From Candidatus Flexifilum affinis (lineage in GTDB: Bacteria > Chloroflexota > Anaerolineae > Aggregatilineales > Phototrophicaceae), in contig JADJPJ010000084.1 in the NCBI GenBank assembly GCA_016713325.1, positions 62,001-126,000 on the forward strand: a stretch of DNA of 64,000 bases. Direction: 5' to 3'. Shown one piece after another: positions 16,389 to 26,300 of this stretch. The notes under the pieces were generated by a model, which searched no databases, had not been told where the DNA came from, and saw nothing but the letters and a program-made list of their open reading frames with translations. Made by a program: the position numbers and the translations under genes. The first letter of the stretch is position 1; each line of letters starts with the position of its first letter.

Positions 16389-17039
16389 CTATTCGCTTCG
16401 CTGGCCCATGCGCTCGAAGGAGAAGTCGAAGGCGATGAAGTAAGCTTCGTCGAGCAGCAGCAGCTTCGCCAGCCGGGATCGGCCATGCTCGTCCTGCGTG
16501 GCGAAGCTCACATCCTCGCTCAGCGACACGCCGATGCCGTGATGCGCCAGCACCCGCCCCATGCGTTCGGCCAGCGGCCTGGGCATGGTGCCGAGCAGCC
16601 CATAGCCGCGCTGGAGCAGATCGATCAGCGGCAGGGCGCGGTTGATGTCGTCGGCGTGGTCGACCAGATGCCGCCAGTTGAGGAAGGTGCTCACGTAGGC
16701 CTGCGAGATATCCAGCGCCAGCTCGTTCACGTCTTTGGCCGTCCCGTCGAAGTGGACGGCCACGCGCGGCGTGTTGTGATGATAGAGCAGCGGGTGGTCG
16801 GCGTTCTCGCACAGGCGGGCATGCTCGAACATGCCCAGGTGCACCCGATGCTCGATCACCCCCAGCGCGCGCACGGCGTACCCGCCTTTGGGACGCAGCC
16901 CGTTGGCCTCGGCGTCGTACTCAGCCGTCTCGACGATGGCGTGAATCTCGTTCGGCGCGCCGCCCATCTGGGTCAGCAGCAGCATGCCCAGGTCGGCCTC
17001 GCCGCTCAAATCGCTGAAAAACTGCTCACGCGCCGGCAT
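16389..17039 (-). CDS. Conserved-looking hypothetical protein downstream of a phosphoesterase
   Basis: About 217 residues, soluble, rich in His and Asp (for example HPLLYHHNTPRVAVHFDGTA and TFLNWRHLVDHADDINRALP). The final third is helical. I do not recognise the family; the His pattern could bind a metal but no known motif is evident. The ATG at 17039 lies 2 bp after the metallophosphoesterase stop, so the two are almost certainly co-transcribed and probably act together. Upstream in-frame codons to 17078 overlap the neighbour and are unlikely to be used. Confidence 0.7.
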   Translation of the reverse strand: MPAREQFFSDLSGEADLGMLLLTQMGGAPNEIHAIVETAEYDAEANGLRPKGGYAVRALGVIEHRVHLGMFEHARLCENADHPLLYHHNTPRVAVHFDGTAKDVNELALDISQAYVSTFLNWRHLVDHADDINRALPLIDLLQRGYGLLGTMPRPLAERMGRVLAHHGIGVSLSEDVSFATQDEHGRSRLAKLLLLDEAYFIAFDFSFERMGQRSE

Positions 17040-17041
17040 AA

Positions 17042-17839
17042 TCACTTGCGCCCATTGCGCATCAGGTTCTCCAGCCATTCCGGTGCGGGGTGACCCACGG
17101 CCTGCGCGTCGGCGACGGCGGCCTCCACGTCGTAGGGCACCTCACGCAGATCGACCTGCGCTTCGCCGCCGTCGAAGGTGATCAGCGCCCACTGCGCCAG
17201 GCCCGGCTTCTCGAACGACAGGCCGACTGCGCCGTCGTTGATCACCCGCCAGCCCCGGCCGGCCAGGGTGCGGTCGAACTGCTGGTGGATGTGCCCGCCG
17301 ATGCCCAGCCGCCCCTCGCGGTCGAGCAGGAAGTCGGCCGCCTCCTCGTCGGAGGTCGCCGGCAGCAGATAGCCCTCGTCGTCGCCCGGCACGGCGTGGT
17401 AGCCGATCACATGGCCGTAGCCGGGGACGTACAGGTCGCACTCGCCGGGCAGTTTCGCCAGGAAGGCGTAGTCGTCGTATTCGAGCTGGTTCAGCCCCCA
17501 CATGATCACCTTCCAGCCGGTCTCGGCGCCTTTCCGCGCGGCGTCCAGTTCTTCCTGGTTCTCCGGCGTCTTGCCGATGGTCATGCGCGTGCCGGTGACC
17601 AGGTAGCGGTCGGTGTTGCCGCTGATGACGCGCACGGTGTCTTTTTTGTGCTCGTCGTCCTTGACCGCGTCGACCAGCCCCTTCACGCGGCGGATGCACT
17701 CGACGGGACGCGACCCCATCGCCGCCAGATCGCCGAGGATCCACAGGTGGTCGGCCCCGCCGATCGCTTCCAGGTCGGCCAGTGCGGCTTCCAGCGCCGT
17801 CAGATTGCCGTGGATGTCCGAGATACAAGCCAGTCTCAT
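17042..17839 (-). CDS. Metallophosphoesterase (calcineurin-like, YfcE/DUF2437-type)
   Basis: 265 residues starting MRLACISDIHGNLTALEAAL, the first metal-binding motif (DxH). It continues with LGDLAAMGSRP (GDxx), SGNTDRYL (GNxD) and GHIHQQFDRTL (GHxH), the full five-motif set of the calcineurin-like family. Predicted to be a cytoplasmic phosphodiesterase or phosphatase; the substrate is unknown. The ATG at 17839 is preferred to upstream in-frame codons because motif I begins immediately and GAGA lies just before it. It forms a two-gene unit with the unknown protein that starts 2 bp after its stop. Confidence 0.9.
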   Translation of the reverse strand: MRLACISDIHGNLTALEAALADLEAIGGADHLWILGDLAAMGSRPVECIRRVKGLVDAVKDDEHKKDTVRVISGNTDRYLVTGTRMTIGKTPENQEELDAARKGAETGWKVIMWGLNQLEYDDYAFLAKLPGECDLYVPGYGHVIGYHAVPGDDEGYLLPATSDEEAADFLLDREGRLGIGGHIHQQFDRTLAGRGWRVINDGAVGLSFEKPGLAQWALITFDGGEAQVDLREVPYDVEAAVADAQAVGHPAPEWLENLMRNGRK

Positions 17840-18130
17840 CACGTCTCTCGCTTTCTTCGCCTGTCTACAGTACGGATGATACAGCGCCGAAGCATGGGCA
17901 ACCACTTGGTCGCCTATGACAGAATCCCTTGCTTCTGCTGGTCACCGCTGATTAGCCGCGGTCCTCGGCATGTGTAGACCAGAGCGGCACGGCGCGGTGG
18001 GTCGGTCATTCTGGTGATGAGCAGCACATCATGACCGGGCCGTAGTTGTGACATCTGTCATTATTGACACTTAGATAAAACTGAAAACACCATAGTGAGA
18101 AAGAGACTATCCGTGATCTGAGGCCTCATC
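17840..18130. other. Divergent intergenic region
   Basis: No gene seen. A TTGACA at 18064-18069 on the plus strand could be the -35 box for the secreted protease gene, but a -10 box at the right distance is not convincing (CATAGT at 18091-18096 is 21 bp away). GAGG at 18120-18123 is a plausible ribosome-binding site for the ATG at 18131. Confidence 0.4.
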
Positions 18131-18736
18131 ATGCTCCGCACCGCGCCGCGTTCGCATTCGTTCTCTCCTTCACAAATTGTCTTATTCTGCTGCGTCCTGG
18201 CGATCGCGCTCGGCGCGGGCGTCGGCGTTACGGCACAGCAGGCGCCTCCCGCTCTTGCCGGGTCAGACAGCGACCTGCGATTCGTTCCTGGCGAGCTTCT
18301 CGTCAAACTGTCCCCGTCTATCGCGGTCGATGCGACCACCCACTCGACGAATTCGGCAGCCTTGGATGCGCTGCTGGAAGGCGCAGGCGTCGTCTCTGTC
18401 CTGCCTCTCTTTGAGCCGGCGGCTAATCCGGCACAATCGGCGAAGGGGGGCCCCGGGCAGTACTTCAAAATGACCTTCTCGCCCGATGCGGACGTTCTGT
18501 CGCTCGCGGACTTGCTCCAGGACGATCCCTCGGTGGAGATCGCTTCGCCCAACTACATCGGTCACATCCATCTGGTTCCCAACGACCCTCACTTTCCCGA
18601 ACCGAATGGCCGGGCGCTGAACAATAGCGGACCTGCGCAACTGATGTTCCCGCTGCCTGGGATATCACCACCGGCAGCTCATCGATCGTGGTGGCCGTCC
18701 TGGATACGGGGTTCGATATCACCCACCCGGATCTGA
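18131..18736 (+). CDS. Fragment: signal peptide and subtilisin prodomain
   Basis: Begins with a clear export signal (basic start, then IVLFCCVLAIALGAGVGVTA, Ala-rich cleavage region). A prodomain follows (FVPGELLVKLSPSIAV and DPSVEIASPNYIGHIHLVPN) of the kind that precedes secreted S8 proteases. The ATG at 18131 has GAGG 8 bp upstream. The frame is lost at about 18660, just before the catalytic Asp, and ends in nonsense residues. Confidence 0.7.
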   Translation: MLRTAPRSHSFSPSQIVLFCCVLAIALGAGVGVTAQQAPPALAGSDSDLRFVPGELLVKLSPSIAVDATTHSTNSAALDALLEGAGVVSVLPLFEPAANPAQSAKGGPGQYFKMTFSPDADVLSLADLLQDDPSVEIASPNYIGHIHLVPNDPHFPEPNGRALNNSGPAQLMFPLPGISPPAAHRSWWPSWIRGSISPTRI

Positions 18737-19449
18737 ATGCCAAAAACACTGGCACGGGCAGAGACTTCGTGAATGACGATTTCGGCGTCATGGATGACGA
18801 AGGGCATGGGACGGCCGTCTCCGGGATTGTTGGCGCTGTCTCCAACAATGGAATCGGAGTCGCAGGACTGTCTTGGGGCGTGAAAATCATGCCGGTGAAG
18901 GTCTGCGATGCAGCGGGAGACTGCACGCTTGAGGATGCGCTGAATGGTATCGTTTGGGCGACCAGCGGCGGCGCGAACATCCTCAATACGAGCTTCGGCA
19001 TTCCGGTCTCAGGGCCTGGCGCTCTGATGATGCAGGACATCGTCAACTACACGCATAACGCCGGCGTGGTCATGGTCAATAGTGCGGGAAACGGTGACGA
19101 ATATCTCGATGCGATCGACATGGTGTATCGCGTTCCGGCGGAACTCAACCATGTGATAGTCGTCGGCGCGACCGATCGCTTCGACGCGCGCTGCGCGCCG
19201 ACGACAAGCGCGTGCAACTGGGCGGCTCCGCAAGCAAGCGCATGGGGGCCGCAGCTCGATCTGATGGCGCCAGGGAGTCTCGATCTCTGGACAACCGACA
19301 TCATGGGTTCAGGTGGGTATAACCAGACGGGTGACTATAACGACGGATTTGGCGGGACATCCGCCGCTGCGCCGCACGTCGCCGGGACGATTGCGTTGAT
19401 GCTGTCGGTCAATCCGGCCTCAGCCCTGATCAGGTGGAAGTCCTCCTGA
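18688..19449 (+). CDS. Fragment: subtilisin (S8) catalytic domain
   Basis: Contains the whole catalytic triad of an S8 protease: Asp in VAVLDTGFDITHPDL, His in DEGHGTAVSGIVGA and Ser in GGTSAAAPHVAGT, with the oxyanion Asn in VMVNSAGNGD. It should hydrolyse peptide bonds outside the cell. The first Met is inside the domain, so this is not a true start; the protein continues from the preceding fragment by a frame change. After MLSVNPAS the frame slips, with DQVEVLLK and GTAVDLG readable in neighbouring frames. Confidence 0.8.
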   Translation: MVAVLDTGFDITHPDLNAKNTGTGRDFVNDDFGVMDDEGHGTAVSGIVGAVSNNGIGVAGLSWGVKIMPVKVCDAAGDCTLEDALNGIVWATSGGANILNTSFGIPVSGPGALMMQDIVNYTHNAGVVMVNSAGNGDEYLDAIDMVYRVPAELNHVIVVGATDRFDARCAPTTSACNWAAPQASAWGPQLDLMAPGSLDLWTTDIMGSGGYNQTGDYNDGFGGTSAAAPHVAGTIALMLSVNPASALIRWKSS

Positions 19450-19470
19450 AGGAACCGCGGTAGATCTGGG

Positions 19471-20548
19471 GTGGCAGGACGGGATGACCTGTTTGGCGAG
19501 GGGCGGATTGATGTTCTTGCATCGGTTCAGGCTTCCACAATAGCGGTCGGGATGGAGCAGGCAACGACGCGGGTGTCGGTAAGCTCGTATGGCGCGCAGT
19601 CGAACGGTTACTCTGGTACGCCCACAGTTTCCGCTGACGGCCGCTATGCGGCGTTTATCTCTCACTCCGATAATCTGGTACCAGGCGACTCCAACGGCAA
19701 AATGGATGTCTTTGTCCATGATCGACTAACGGGGCAGACAACGCGAGTCTCCGTCGCATCGGATGGAACACAGTCCAATGGTGAATCAGAGATCGGGCTC
19801 CGCCATTTCCGGTGATGGCCGCTTTGTCACGTTTGTCTCTGCCGCTACAATCTTGTGCCCTTAGATATCAATGGCCGATGGGACGTGTTCGTGCACGATC
19901 GCCAGACAGGTGAGACAAGCCGCGTGTCTGTTGCTTCGATGGTACGCCAGGCAACAATGATTCTCAATTTGGGGCGGCAATTTCTCTGACGGACGATCTG
20001 TCGCCTTTCATTCATACTCGTCGATCTTGTGAGTGGCATGTCTGGCTCTCAGGATAACGTTCACGATCGCCAGAGCGGACAGACGACGATCGCATCTGGT
20101 GTCCTATTACGGCACACCGGGGAACGCGGCGTCTCACAGTCCTTCCATCTCTGGAGATGGGCGCTATGTTTTTACCTCGCTAGCTCGCAACCTCGTATCT
20201 GGTGATCCGTTTGACAACCTAGAAGATATCTTCGTTCGTGACCGGCAGACAGGACAAACTGTACGAGCAAACATCGCTACAGACGGAACCCTGCCGAACA
20301 ACAGCACTGCCTATCCGATGGTCTCCGACAACGGTCGATATGTCACTTTCACCACCCATGCAACGAATCTGTTGCCCGAAGATACAGACGATTACGCCGA
20401 TGTCTACGTCTACGACCTCCAGACTCACCAGCTCGTACTCGTATCCGTGCCATCGAGTGGTGTGAAACAAAGCGCCAGCAGTTTTCTTCGACGATTTCGG
20501 CCGATGGACGCTACGTTGCCTTCGTATCTGCGGCGTCTAATCTGGTGA
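19471..20548 (+). pseudogene. Fragment region: PD40/TolB-like propeller repeats
   Basis: Repeated modules of the form SADGRYAAFISHSDNLVPGD followed by DVFVHDRLTGQTTRVS occur at 19620-19780, about 19805-19930, 20090-20290 and 20320-20470, in alternating frames (open stretches 19471-19815 and 20033-20548). These are beta-propeller blades of the PD40 type. Several single-base shifts interrupt them. Confidence 0.65.
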
Positions 20549-21681
20549 GCAATGACACGAACAACAACTTCGACATCTTCGTACACGACCGTACAACCGG
20601 GCGAACAGTCCGCGCTTCCGTCGCTGCGAACGGAGCGCAGGCGTACAGCAACTATGATTCCTGGATTTCCTCTGATGGGAGAGTAGTGGTCTTTGGCTCG
20701 CCGTCCACGGCTCTCGTGTCCGGCGACACCAACGGTGTGCCTGACATTTTCGTCCGTGACTGGCAGAGTGCCCTGCCCGTTCGGATAGAGACCTTGAACT
20801 TCGCGCATCAGAGCGTCGCCAATTACCAGTGGACGCCCGTGCCCGCCGCCGGCACCTATGATGGGAATGTTGTGCGGGTTGCTGCTAGTCTGGTCAGCAG
20901 CACAACCATGCCTATCACGACGACGGTTCGCCTCAGCGAAGGTGCCTGCGGGGACGCAATTGGCGCGCTGATCCACGAAGAGGTAGTCACGGTACCGGCG
21001 CTGGGTAGCGCGACAGTTTCCGGCGACTGGGACACCTTCGGTAATGCCTGGAATGGCGACGGAACGCGGCGGTTGTACAGCCGTATCTGCACCAGCGTCG
21101 AGCTCCATGGCGCCGTTGTCGATCAAGAGATACAGCTTCTCAAAGTGCTTCCGCGCCCGGTCGTGCTCATTCATGGGTTCACCGGCGTGCCGGGAACCTG
21201 GGATGCGTTCAAGACATACCTCTCCGGCGCATCGACGGGCGATCCCGATTGGCAGGGCTACGCCGTGGGCGACGGGCAGTACCCCGGCATGCTGAATACC
21301 GGCAGTTTCCTGAACCCGGCGCCGCTGACGAATACTATCGCCCAGAATGCGCTGGAAGTCGCTAACTATATTGAGGCGCTACGCATCGACAAGAATGCCT
21401 GGCATGTCGATCTGGTCGGCCACTCCATGGGCGGTCTGATCGCGCGGCGGTATATCCACCACGACATGCCCACCAATCTCCCTGGCGGCGGGCCGCTGGT
21501 GAGTCATCTGGTGATGCTGGGGACGCCGAACGCCGGCACGTGCTACGCACTGCCATTCGCCAACGGCGTGCTGCTCCAGCCGGCGGTGAGCGAACTTACG
21601 CCCACCTATGTAGGTCTGATCTTCAACCCGCTCAATGCGATCGGCACGATGTCCCGTTCTATGTGCTGGCGGGCAATCTGA
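20545..21681 (+). CDS. Fragment: last propeller blades and alpha/beta-hydrolase (lipase-like) domain
   Basis: Starts with propeller sequence (FDIFVHDRTTGRTVRASVAA), then a beta-rich linker. It then carries an alpha/beta-hydrolase core with the oxyanion segment PVVLIHGFTGVPGTWDAF and nucleophile elbow WHVDLVGHSMGGLIARRY, as in secreted triacylglycerol lipases and PGAP1-like proteins. A catalytic Asp/His would lie near the break: the frame ends at 21681 and DGAVTLFSAQAIPLDGSL is readable beyond it in another frame. A protease and a lipase in one secreted polypeptide is unusual. Confidence 0.75.
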   Translation: MSNDTNNNFDIFVHDRTTGRTVRASVAANGAQAYSNYDSWISSDGRVVVFGSPSTALVSGDTNGVPDIFVRDWQSALPVRIETLNFAHQSVANYQWTPVPAAGTYDGNVVRVAASLVSSTTMPITTTVRLSEGACGDAIGALIHEEVVTVPALGSATVSGDWDTFGNAWNGDGTRRLYSRICTSVELHGAVVDQEIQLLKVLPRPVVLIHGFTGVPGTWDAFKTYLSGASTGDPDWQGYAVGDGQYPGMLNTGSFLNPAPLTNTIAQNALEVANYIEALRIDKNAWHVDLVGHSMGGLIARRYIHHDMPTNLPGGGPLVSHLVMLGTPNAGTCYALPFANGVLLQPAVSELTPTYVGLIFNPLNAIGTMSRSMCWRAI

Positions 21682-21897
21682 TCCCGACCTGCGGGTCGCC
21701 GGGGACGGCGCGGTGACCCTGTTCAGCGCACAGGCGATCCCGCTCGACGGCAGCCTGCTGACCGCGAGCTGGCATACGAAGATGACCAGTAGCCGATGAC
21801 TTCCAGGCTGTCAGGGGTTGGTTGACCGGAACGGTGACCGCCGGATGCTTGCACTGAATCTTCCTGGGGATCCGACACTGGCGCGCTGACGGAAGCA

Positions 21898-22734
21898 ATG
21901 CAACTCTTGGTCAGCAAGACGATCACAATTCCGGCGAATGGCAGCGTTACGGAGATGATCACGATTCCGACGGTTCCCGCCGGCTCGCTACTCACCGTAT
22001 CTCTGCTTGGATCCTATGTGGACTCCGTCCTTCTCGATCCTTCGCTCAACCCGGTCGACTCGATAACCACGACGGATGACGAAGCGGGCGAGCCCTTCCG
22101 GTCCCTCTACGCCAGCGATCCCGCCGCCGGCCACTGGTCGCTTCAACTACACAATCCATCTTCTGAGCCGATTACCCTGCTCCTCAGCGTCACGCTGGAT
22201 GGCGATCCAATTGGTGTGACTCTGAACGTTGGCGTACCCGATCCTGGTGACCAGGTTCCCCTCACAGTCAGCGTGACACAGAGCGGCAGCCCGGTCACCG
22301 GGGCGGTCGTCTCCGCGACTACTCGTTCCACAGACGGGATCGAAACGGCGCTGGCGCTGATGGATGACGGCGCACATGGGGATGGATCGGCCAACGACGG
22401 CATCTACGGCGGGATGACCGCTCCGCTGCCGCCTGGATTGAATACCGTCTCGGTTGGCGTCCAGACCGCTGCGTTTTCGCGCCAGGCGGTGGGGCATGTC
22501 AATATTGCATTCGACAATCAGCCGCCGGAGGCGGGCGACGATACCGCAAATACTACCGTTGACACTTCAGTGTCCATCGATGTTCTCGCGAACGATACGG
22601 ATGACCAGGCCGTGGAGCAGCTTTCGATTGTTTCCGTCACCCTGCCGGCGACTGGCCAGGTGATCAACGACCGCGATGGAATCACGTTTCCTGCGGAAGG
22701 ATCCCAGGGGATGGTTTCTTCGACTACACCGTAG
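21898..22734 (+). CDS. Fragment: choice-of-anchor-X-like and VCBS/Ig-like domains
   Basis: 278 codons, all beta-rich. A jelly-roll-like part (ASDPAAGHWSLQLHNPSSEP) comes first, then an Ig-like segment ending in the marker DDGAHGDGSANDGIYGG seen in choice-of-anchor X domains, then the start of a VCBS/cadherin-like domain (NQPPEAGDDTANTTVDTSVS, VLANDTDD). The domain is finished in another frame (FDYTVEDPYGGTGTATV) after about 22715. The opening residues continue the lipase C-terminus, so the start is artificial. Confidence 0.65.
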   Translation: MQLLVSKTITIPANGSVTEMITIPTVPAGSLLTVSLLGSYVDSVLLDPSLNPVDSITTTDDEAGEPFRSLYASDPAAGHWSLQLHNPSSEPITLLLSVTLDGDPIGVTLNVGVPDPGDQVPLTVSVTQSGSPVTGAVVSATTRSTDGIETALALMDDGAHGDGSANDGIYGGMTAPLPPGLNTVSVGVQTAAFSRQAVGHVNIAFDNQPPEAGDDTANTTVDTSVSIDVLANDTDDQAVEQLSIVSVTLPATGQVINDRDGITFPAEGSQGMVSSTTP

Positions 22735-22766
22735 AGGACCCCTACGGCGGAACCGGAACGGCCACG

Positions 22767-23030
22767 GTGAACATCGCCGTCGGCCTCAGGTGTCCGGGCA
22801 CGGTGTATTCGGAGGGCGACCGGGCTGCCGATCCGGGCGGCGTCTGGGTGGACGCGCTCGACGCTTCCACCGGGGCGTGGACCAACGGCATCGGTGCCAA
22901 CGGCGACGGAACCTACAGCCTGACTTTGCCTCCCGGCGACTACCGGGTCTTCTCCCTGGCGGCGACGCTACGCGCTGGAATTTACGGGGACGCCCTTTCT
23001 GAGTCTGGCGACCTGATCACCGTCGCGTAG
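22767..23030 (+). pseudogene. Fragment: first CNA-B-like module
   Basis: Reads GTVYSEGDRAADPGGVWVDA then GTYSLTLPPGDYRVFSL, a carboxypeptidase-regulatory-like module that begins the long repeat tract. The module series continues in other frames through 23040-23350 (FTLGPDAS, ENITVSVDNSFIGVCTD) before the intact long frame starts. Confidence 0.55.
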
Positions 23031-23349
23031 TCGGGCGGCCCGACCGGCATCGACTTCACGCTGGGGCCGGACGCGTCACCGCACGGTCCCCGACGAGTCC
23101 GGCGGCCCGCTGGAGAACATCACCGTCAGCGTCGATAACTCGTTTATCGGCGTCTGCACCGACAGCCTGGGGCAGTACACGCTCCATCTCCGACGCCGGG
23201 CACCGCCTACAAGGTGGTCGCGGAGGGCGATAACTGGTGCGGCCAGCAGAACTATCTTGATGAGTGGTACGACGAGGTGAGCAGCATCGACGCGGCGACC
23301 CCGTCACGACGCCCAGCGCCGGCATCGACTTCACGCTGGTTTCGCCGGC

Positions 23350-26300
23350 ATGATCAGCGGGACGGTGACGGATCAGGTGACGGGCCTTCCGCTGGCCAAC
23401 ATGAATGTTGCGTTTGAAGCAGACGGCTTCGGTCAGATGGTCTGCACGGATGCCAATGGCTACTCGAGATCCAGTATATTCCTTCGTTTGTGCCCTTCCG
23501 CGTCCATGCCAGCTACGGCGGCAACTCCTGCGGCGGCTCGGCTGCTTACGCACAGCAGTGGTGGCCGGATTCTGCCTCTGACCAGCGATGCCACCGTGAT
23601 CACACTGACCAGCGGCGATCTGGAGCGAACCAATATCCACTTCACTGGACCCGCCGGCGCCATCTCCGGCACGGTCCGCCAGGAAGATGGAAACACGCCG
23701 ATGCCGAACATGGAAGTCTGGTGCTGTACGCCGGCCCTGGCGACGAATACATGTGGTGGGTCGACACATGTACCGAACTCATCCGGGAACTACACCCCGC
23801 ACAACCTGCCGCGTAACATTCCTGTCAAGGTCAGTGCCGGCATCAACAACTGGTGCAGTGGAGTGACAACTATCTGCAGGAATTTTGGCAGGAGACACTC
23901 GGATTGGGCGAATGCTGCCGTTCTCACGCTGACCGACGCTGCTCCGAATCAACCGAACATCGACTTCACGCTGGAACTCGGCGGCACGATCAGCGGGCAT
24001 GTTTACCAGAGCGACGGTGTGACGCCGGTTGGAGCCATCGCCTCGGTTGACGTGACACGCTACAGTGACGACAGTTGGGTCGGCAGCGCGCCGACGGATG
24101 CGTCTGGCCTTTTCACAATCGCCGGACTGACGGCAGGTGTTTACCGAGTGCGCGGCAATGCGCCCGGCTATGCCTTCGAGTTTTACTCCAATGCGGTTAC
24201 CCGAGAAGCCTCTCAGCCGGTGACCGTCGGGGCGAGCGGCACCATCATCGGCATCGACTTCACGCTTGACCAGGAAGGCACGGTGTCCGGCCATATCACC
24301 GAGGAGGGCGGCACGACTCCACTGGCCAATGTTGGCGTGAATGTGCAGCTTGGCGGCTCTGGCTATGATGTGGCGGTCAGCGCTTGTACGGACGTGAACG
24401 GTGATTACACCCTCTACAATGTGCCGCTCAACGTGCCGCTGAAGATCACCGCCTCGCGGGATGGCTGGAACTGGTGTGCTTCGGTGCCGAAGGTTCATAT
24501 ACAGGAATGGTGGCAGAATACGCCTGACTTTTCGGCGGCTACCCCGATCACCCTGACGCTGGCCGACCCCAGCGAAACGGGTGTCAACTTCACTCTCGCA
24601 GTGGGCGGCAGCATCACCGGGCATCTGTACGAGAGCGACGGGGCGACGCCAATTACCGCCAACGCCTCGATCGACGTCGAACCACTCTTCAACGGAGCAG
24701 GTGTCGGCATTGGCGTGAACTCTGACGGCAGTTACACCATTGGCGGGCTTGCGCCGGGCGACTACCGGGTGCGCGCTAACGGCAACAACTATGCCTGGGA
24801 ATATTATGACGACGCCGGTCAGAACGGCGCAAATGCCGACACGGTGACAGTGGCGGCCGGCGCGACGGTGCCGAACATCGACTTTGCGCTCGGGCCTGGC
24901 GGGAGCATCTCCGGCACGGTCACAGCGGGGGATGGCGTCACGCCGCTCGCCAACATGCGCGTCGACATCGATGATCACTGGGTCGGCACCTGCACGGATG
25001 CAAACGGACACTTCACCATGTCCGGCCTGCCGCTTGACACGCCGCTGCGCGTGAACGCCGGCGGCATCGACAACTGGTGCGGCGGCAGTTCGGACTATGT
25101 CTACGAATACTGGCAGGATGCGCCAGATTCGCAGACCGCCACCCCGGTTATCCTCACGATGGCGAACCGCGACCGAACGGGGATTGACTTCGCGTTGGTG
25201 CTGGGTGGCGCGATCACCGGACATTTTTACGAAAGCGACGGTACGACGCTGATCACATCCAATGCCTGGGTCAACGTCGAGCCGCTCTTCGACGGGCAGG
25301 CCCCCGGCGCCGGGGTAGAGGCCGATGGCTCCTACATCATTCGCGCTATCCCACCCGGTGACTACCGGGTACGGGCCCAGGGTGACGGCTACGCTTTCGA
25401 GTTCTACGACGAGGCCGGACAGAATGGCAGCAATGCCATGACGGTGACGGTGGTCGCCGGCGCGACGGTGCCGAATATCGACTTCACGCTCGACCCGGGC
25501 GGCAGCATCTCCGGCACGGTGACGGCGGCGGATGGAACGACGCCGCTGGCCAACATGCGTGTCGACATCGACAACCATTGGGTAGGCACCTGCACCGATG
25601 TGGATGGCCACTACACGATGCCTAGCCTGCCGCTCAACCAGCCGCTGCGTGTTAACGCCGGCGGAAACGATAACTGGTGCGGTGGAAGCGCGGAATATGT
25701 CTACGAGTACTGGCAGGATGCCCCGAACTCGCAGGCGGCTACGCCAGTCATCCTGACTCTCGCGGAGCGAGATCGGACGGATATTCACTTCAGCCTCGTA
25801 ATCGGTGGCACGATCACCGGGCATCTTTACGAGAGCGATGGCACGACGCCGATCACGTCCAATGCCTGGGTCAACGTCGAACCGCTGTTCGATGGGCAGG
25901 CCCCCGGCGCTGGGGTGCAACCAGATGGCAGCTATGCGATACATGGTCTCGCAACCGGAGACTATCGCGTGCGCGCCCAGGGCGATGGTTATGCCTTCGA
26001 GTTCTACAATGATGCCGGGCAGAATGGCGATAACGCCACCATTGTGACCGTGGTGGCCGGCGCGACGGTGAGCGGCATCGACTTCGCGCTTGAGCCCGGC
26101 GGCAGCATCTCCGGCAAGGTCACGGCGGCGGATGGAACGACGCCGCTGGCCAATATGCGCGTCGACATCGATGGCGTGTGGGCGGGTACCTGCACCGATG
26201 CGAATGGCCACTACACGTTGTCTAGTCTGCCGCTCAACCAGCCGCTGAAGGTCTTTGCCGGTGGAAACGATAACTGGTGCGGCGGCAGTGCGAGTTACGT

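Noticed and set aside
18650..23350. Programmed frameshifting in the giant gene
   Set aside because: There are too many shifts, in both directions, without a common slippery site or downstream structure; decay or assembly error is simpler.
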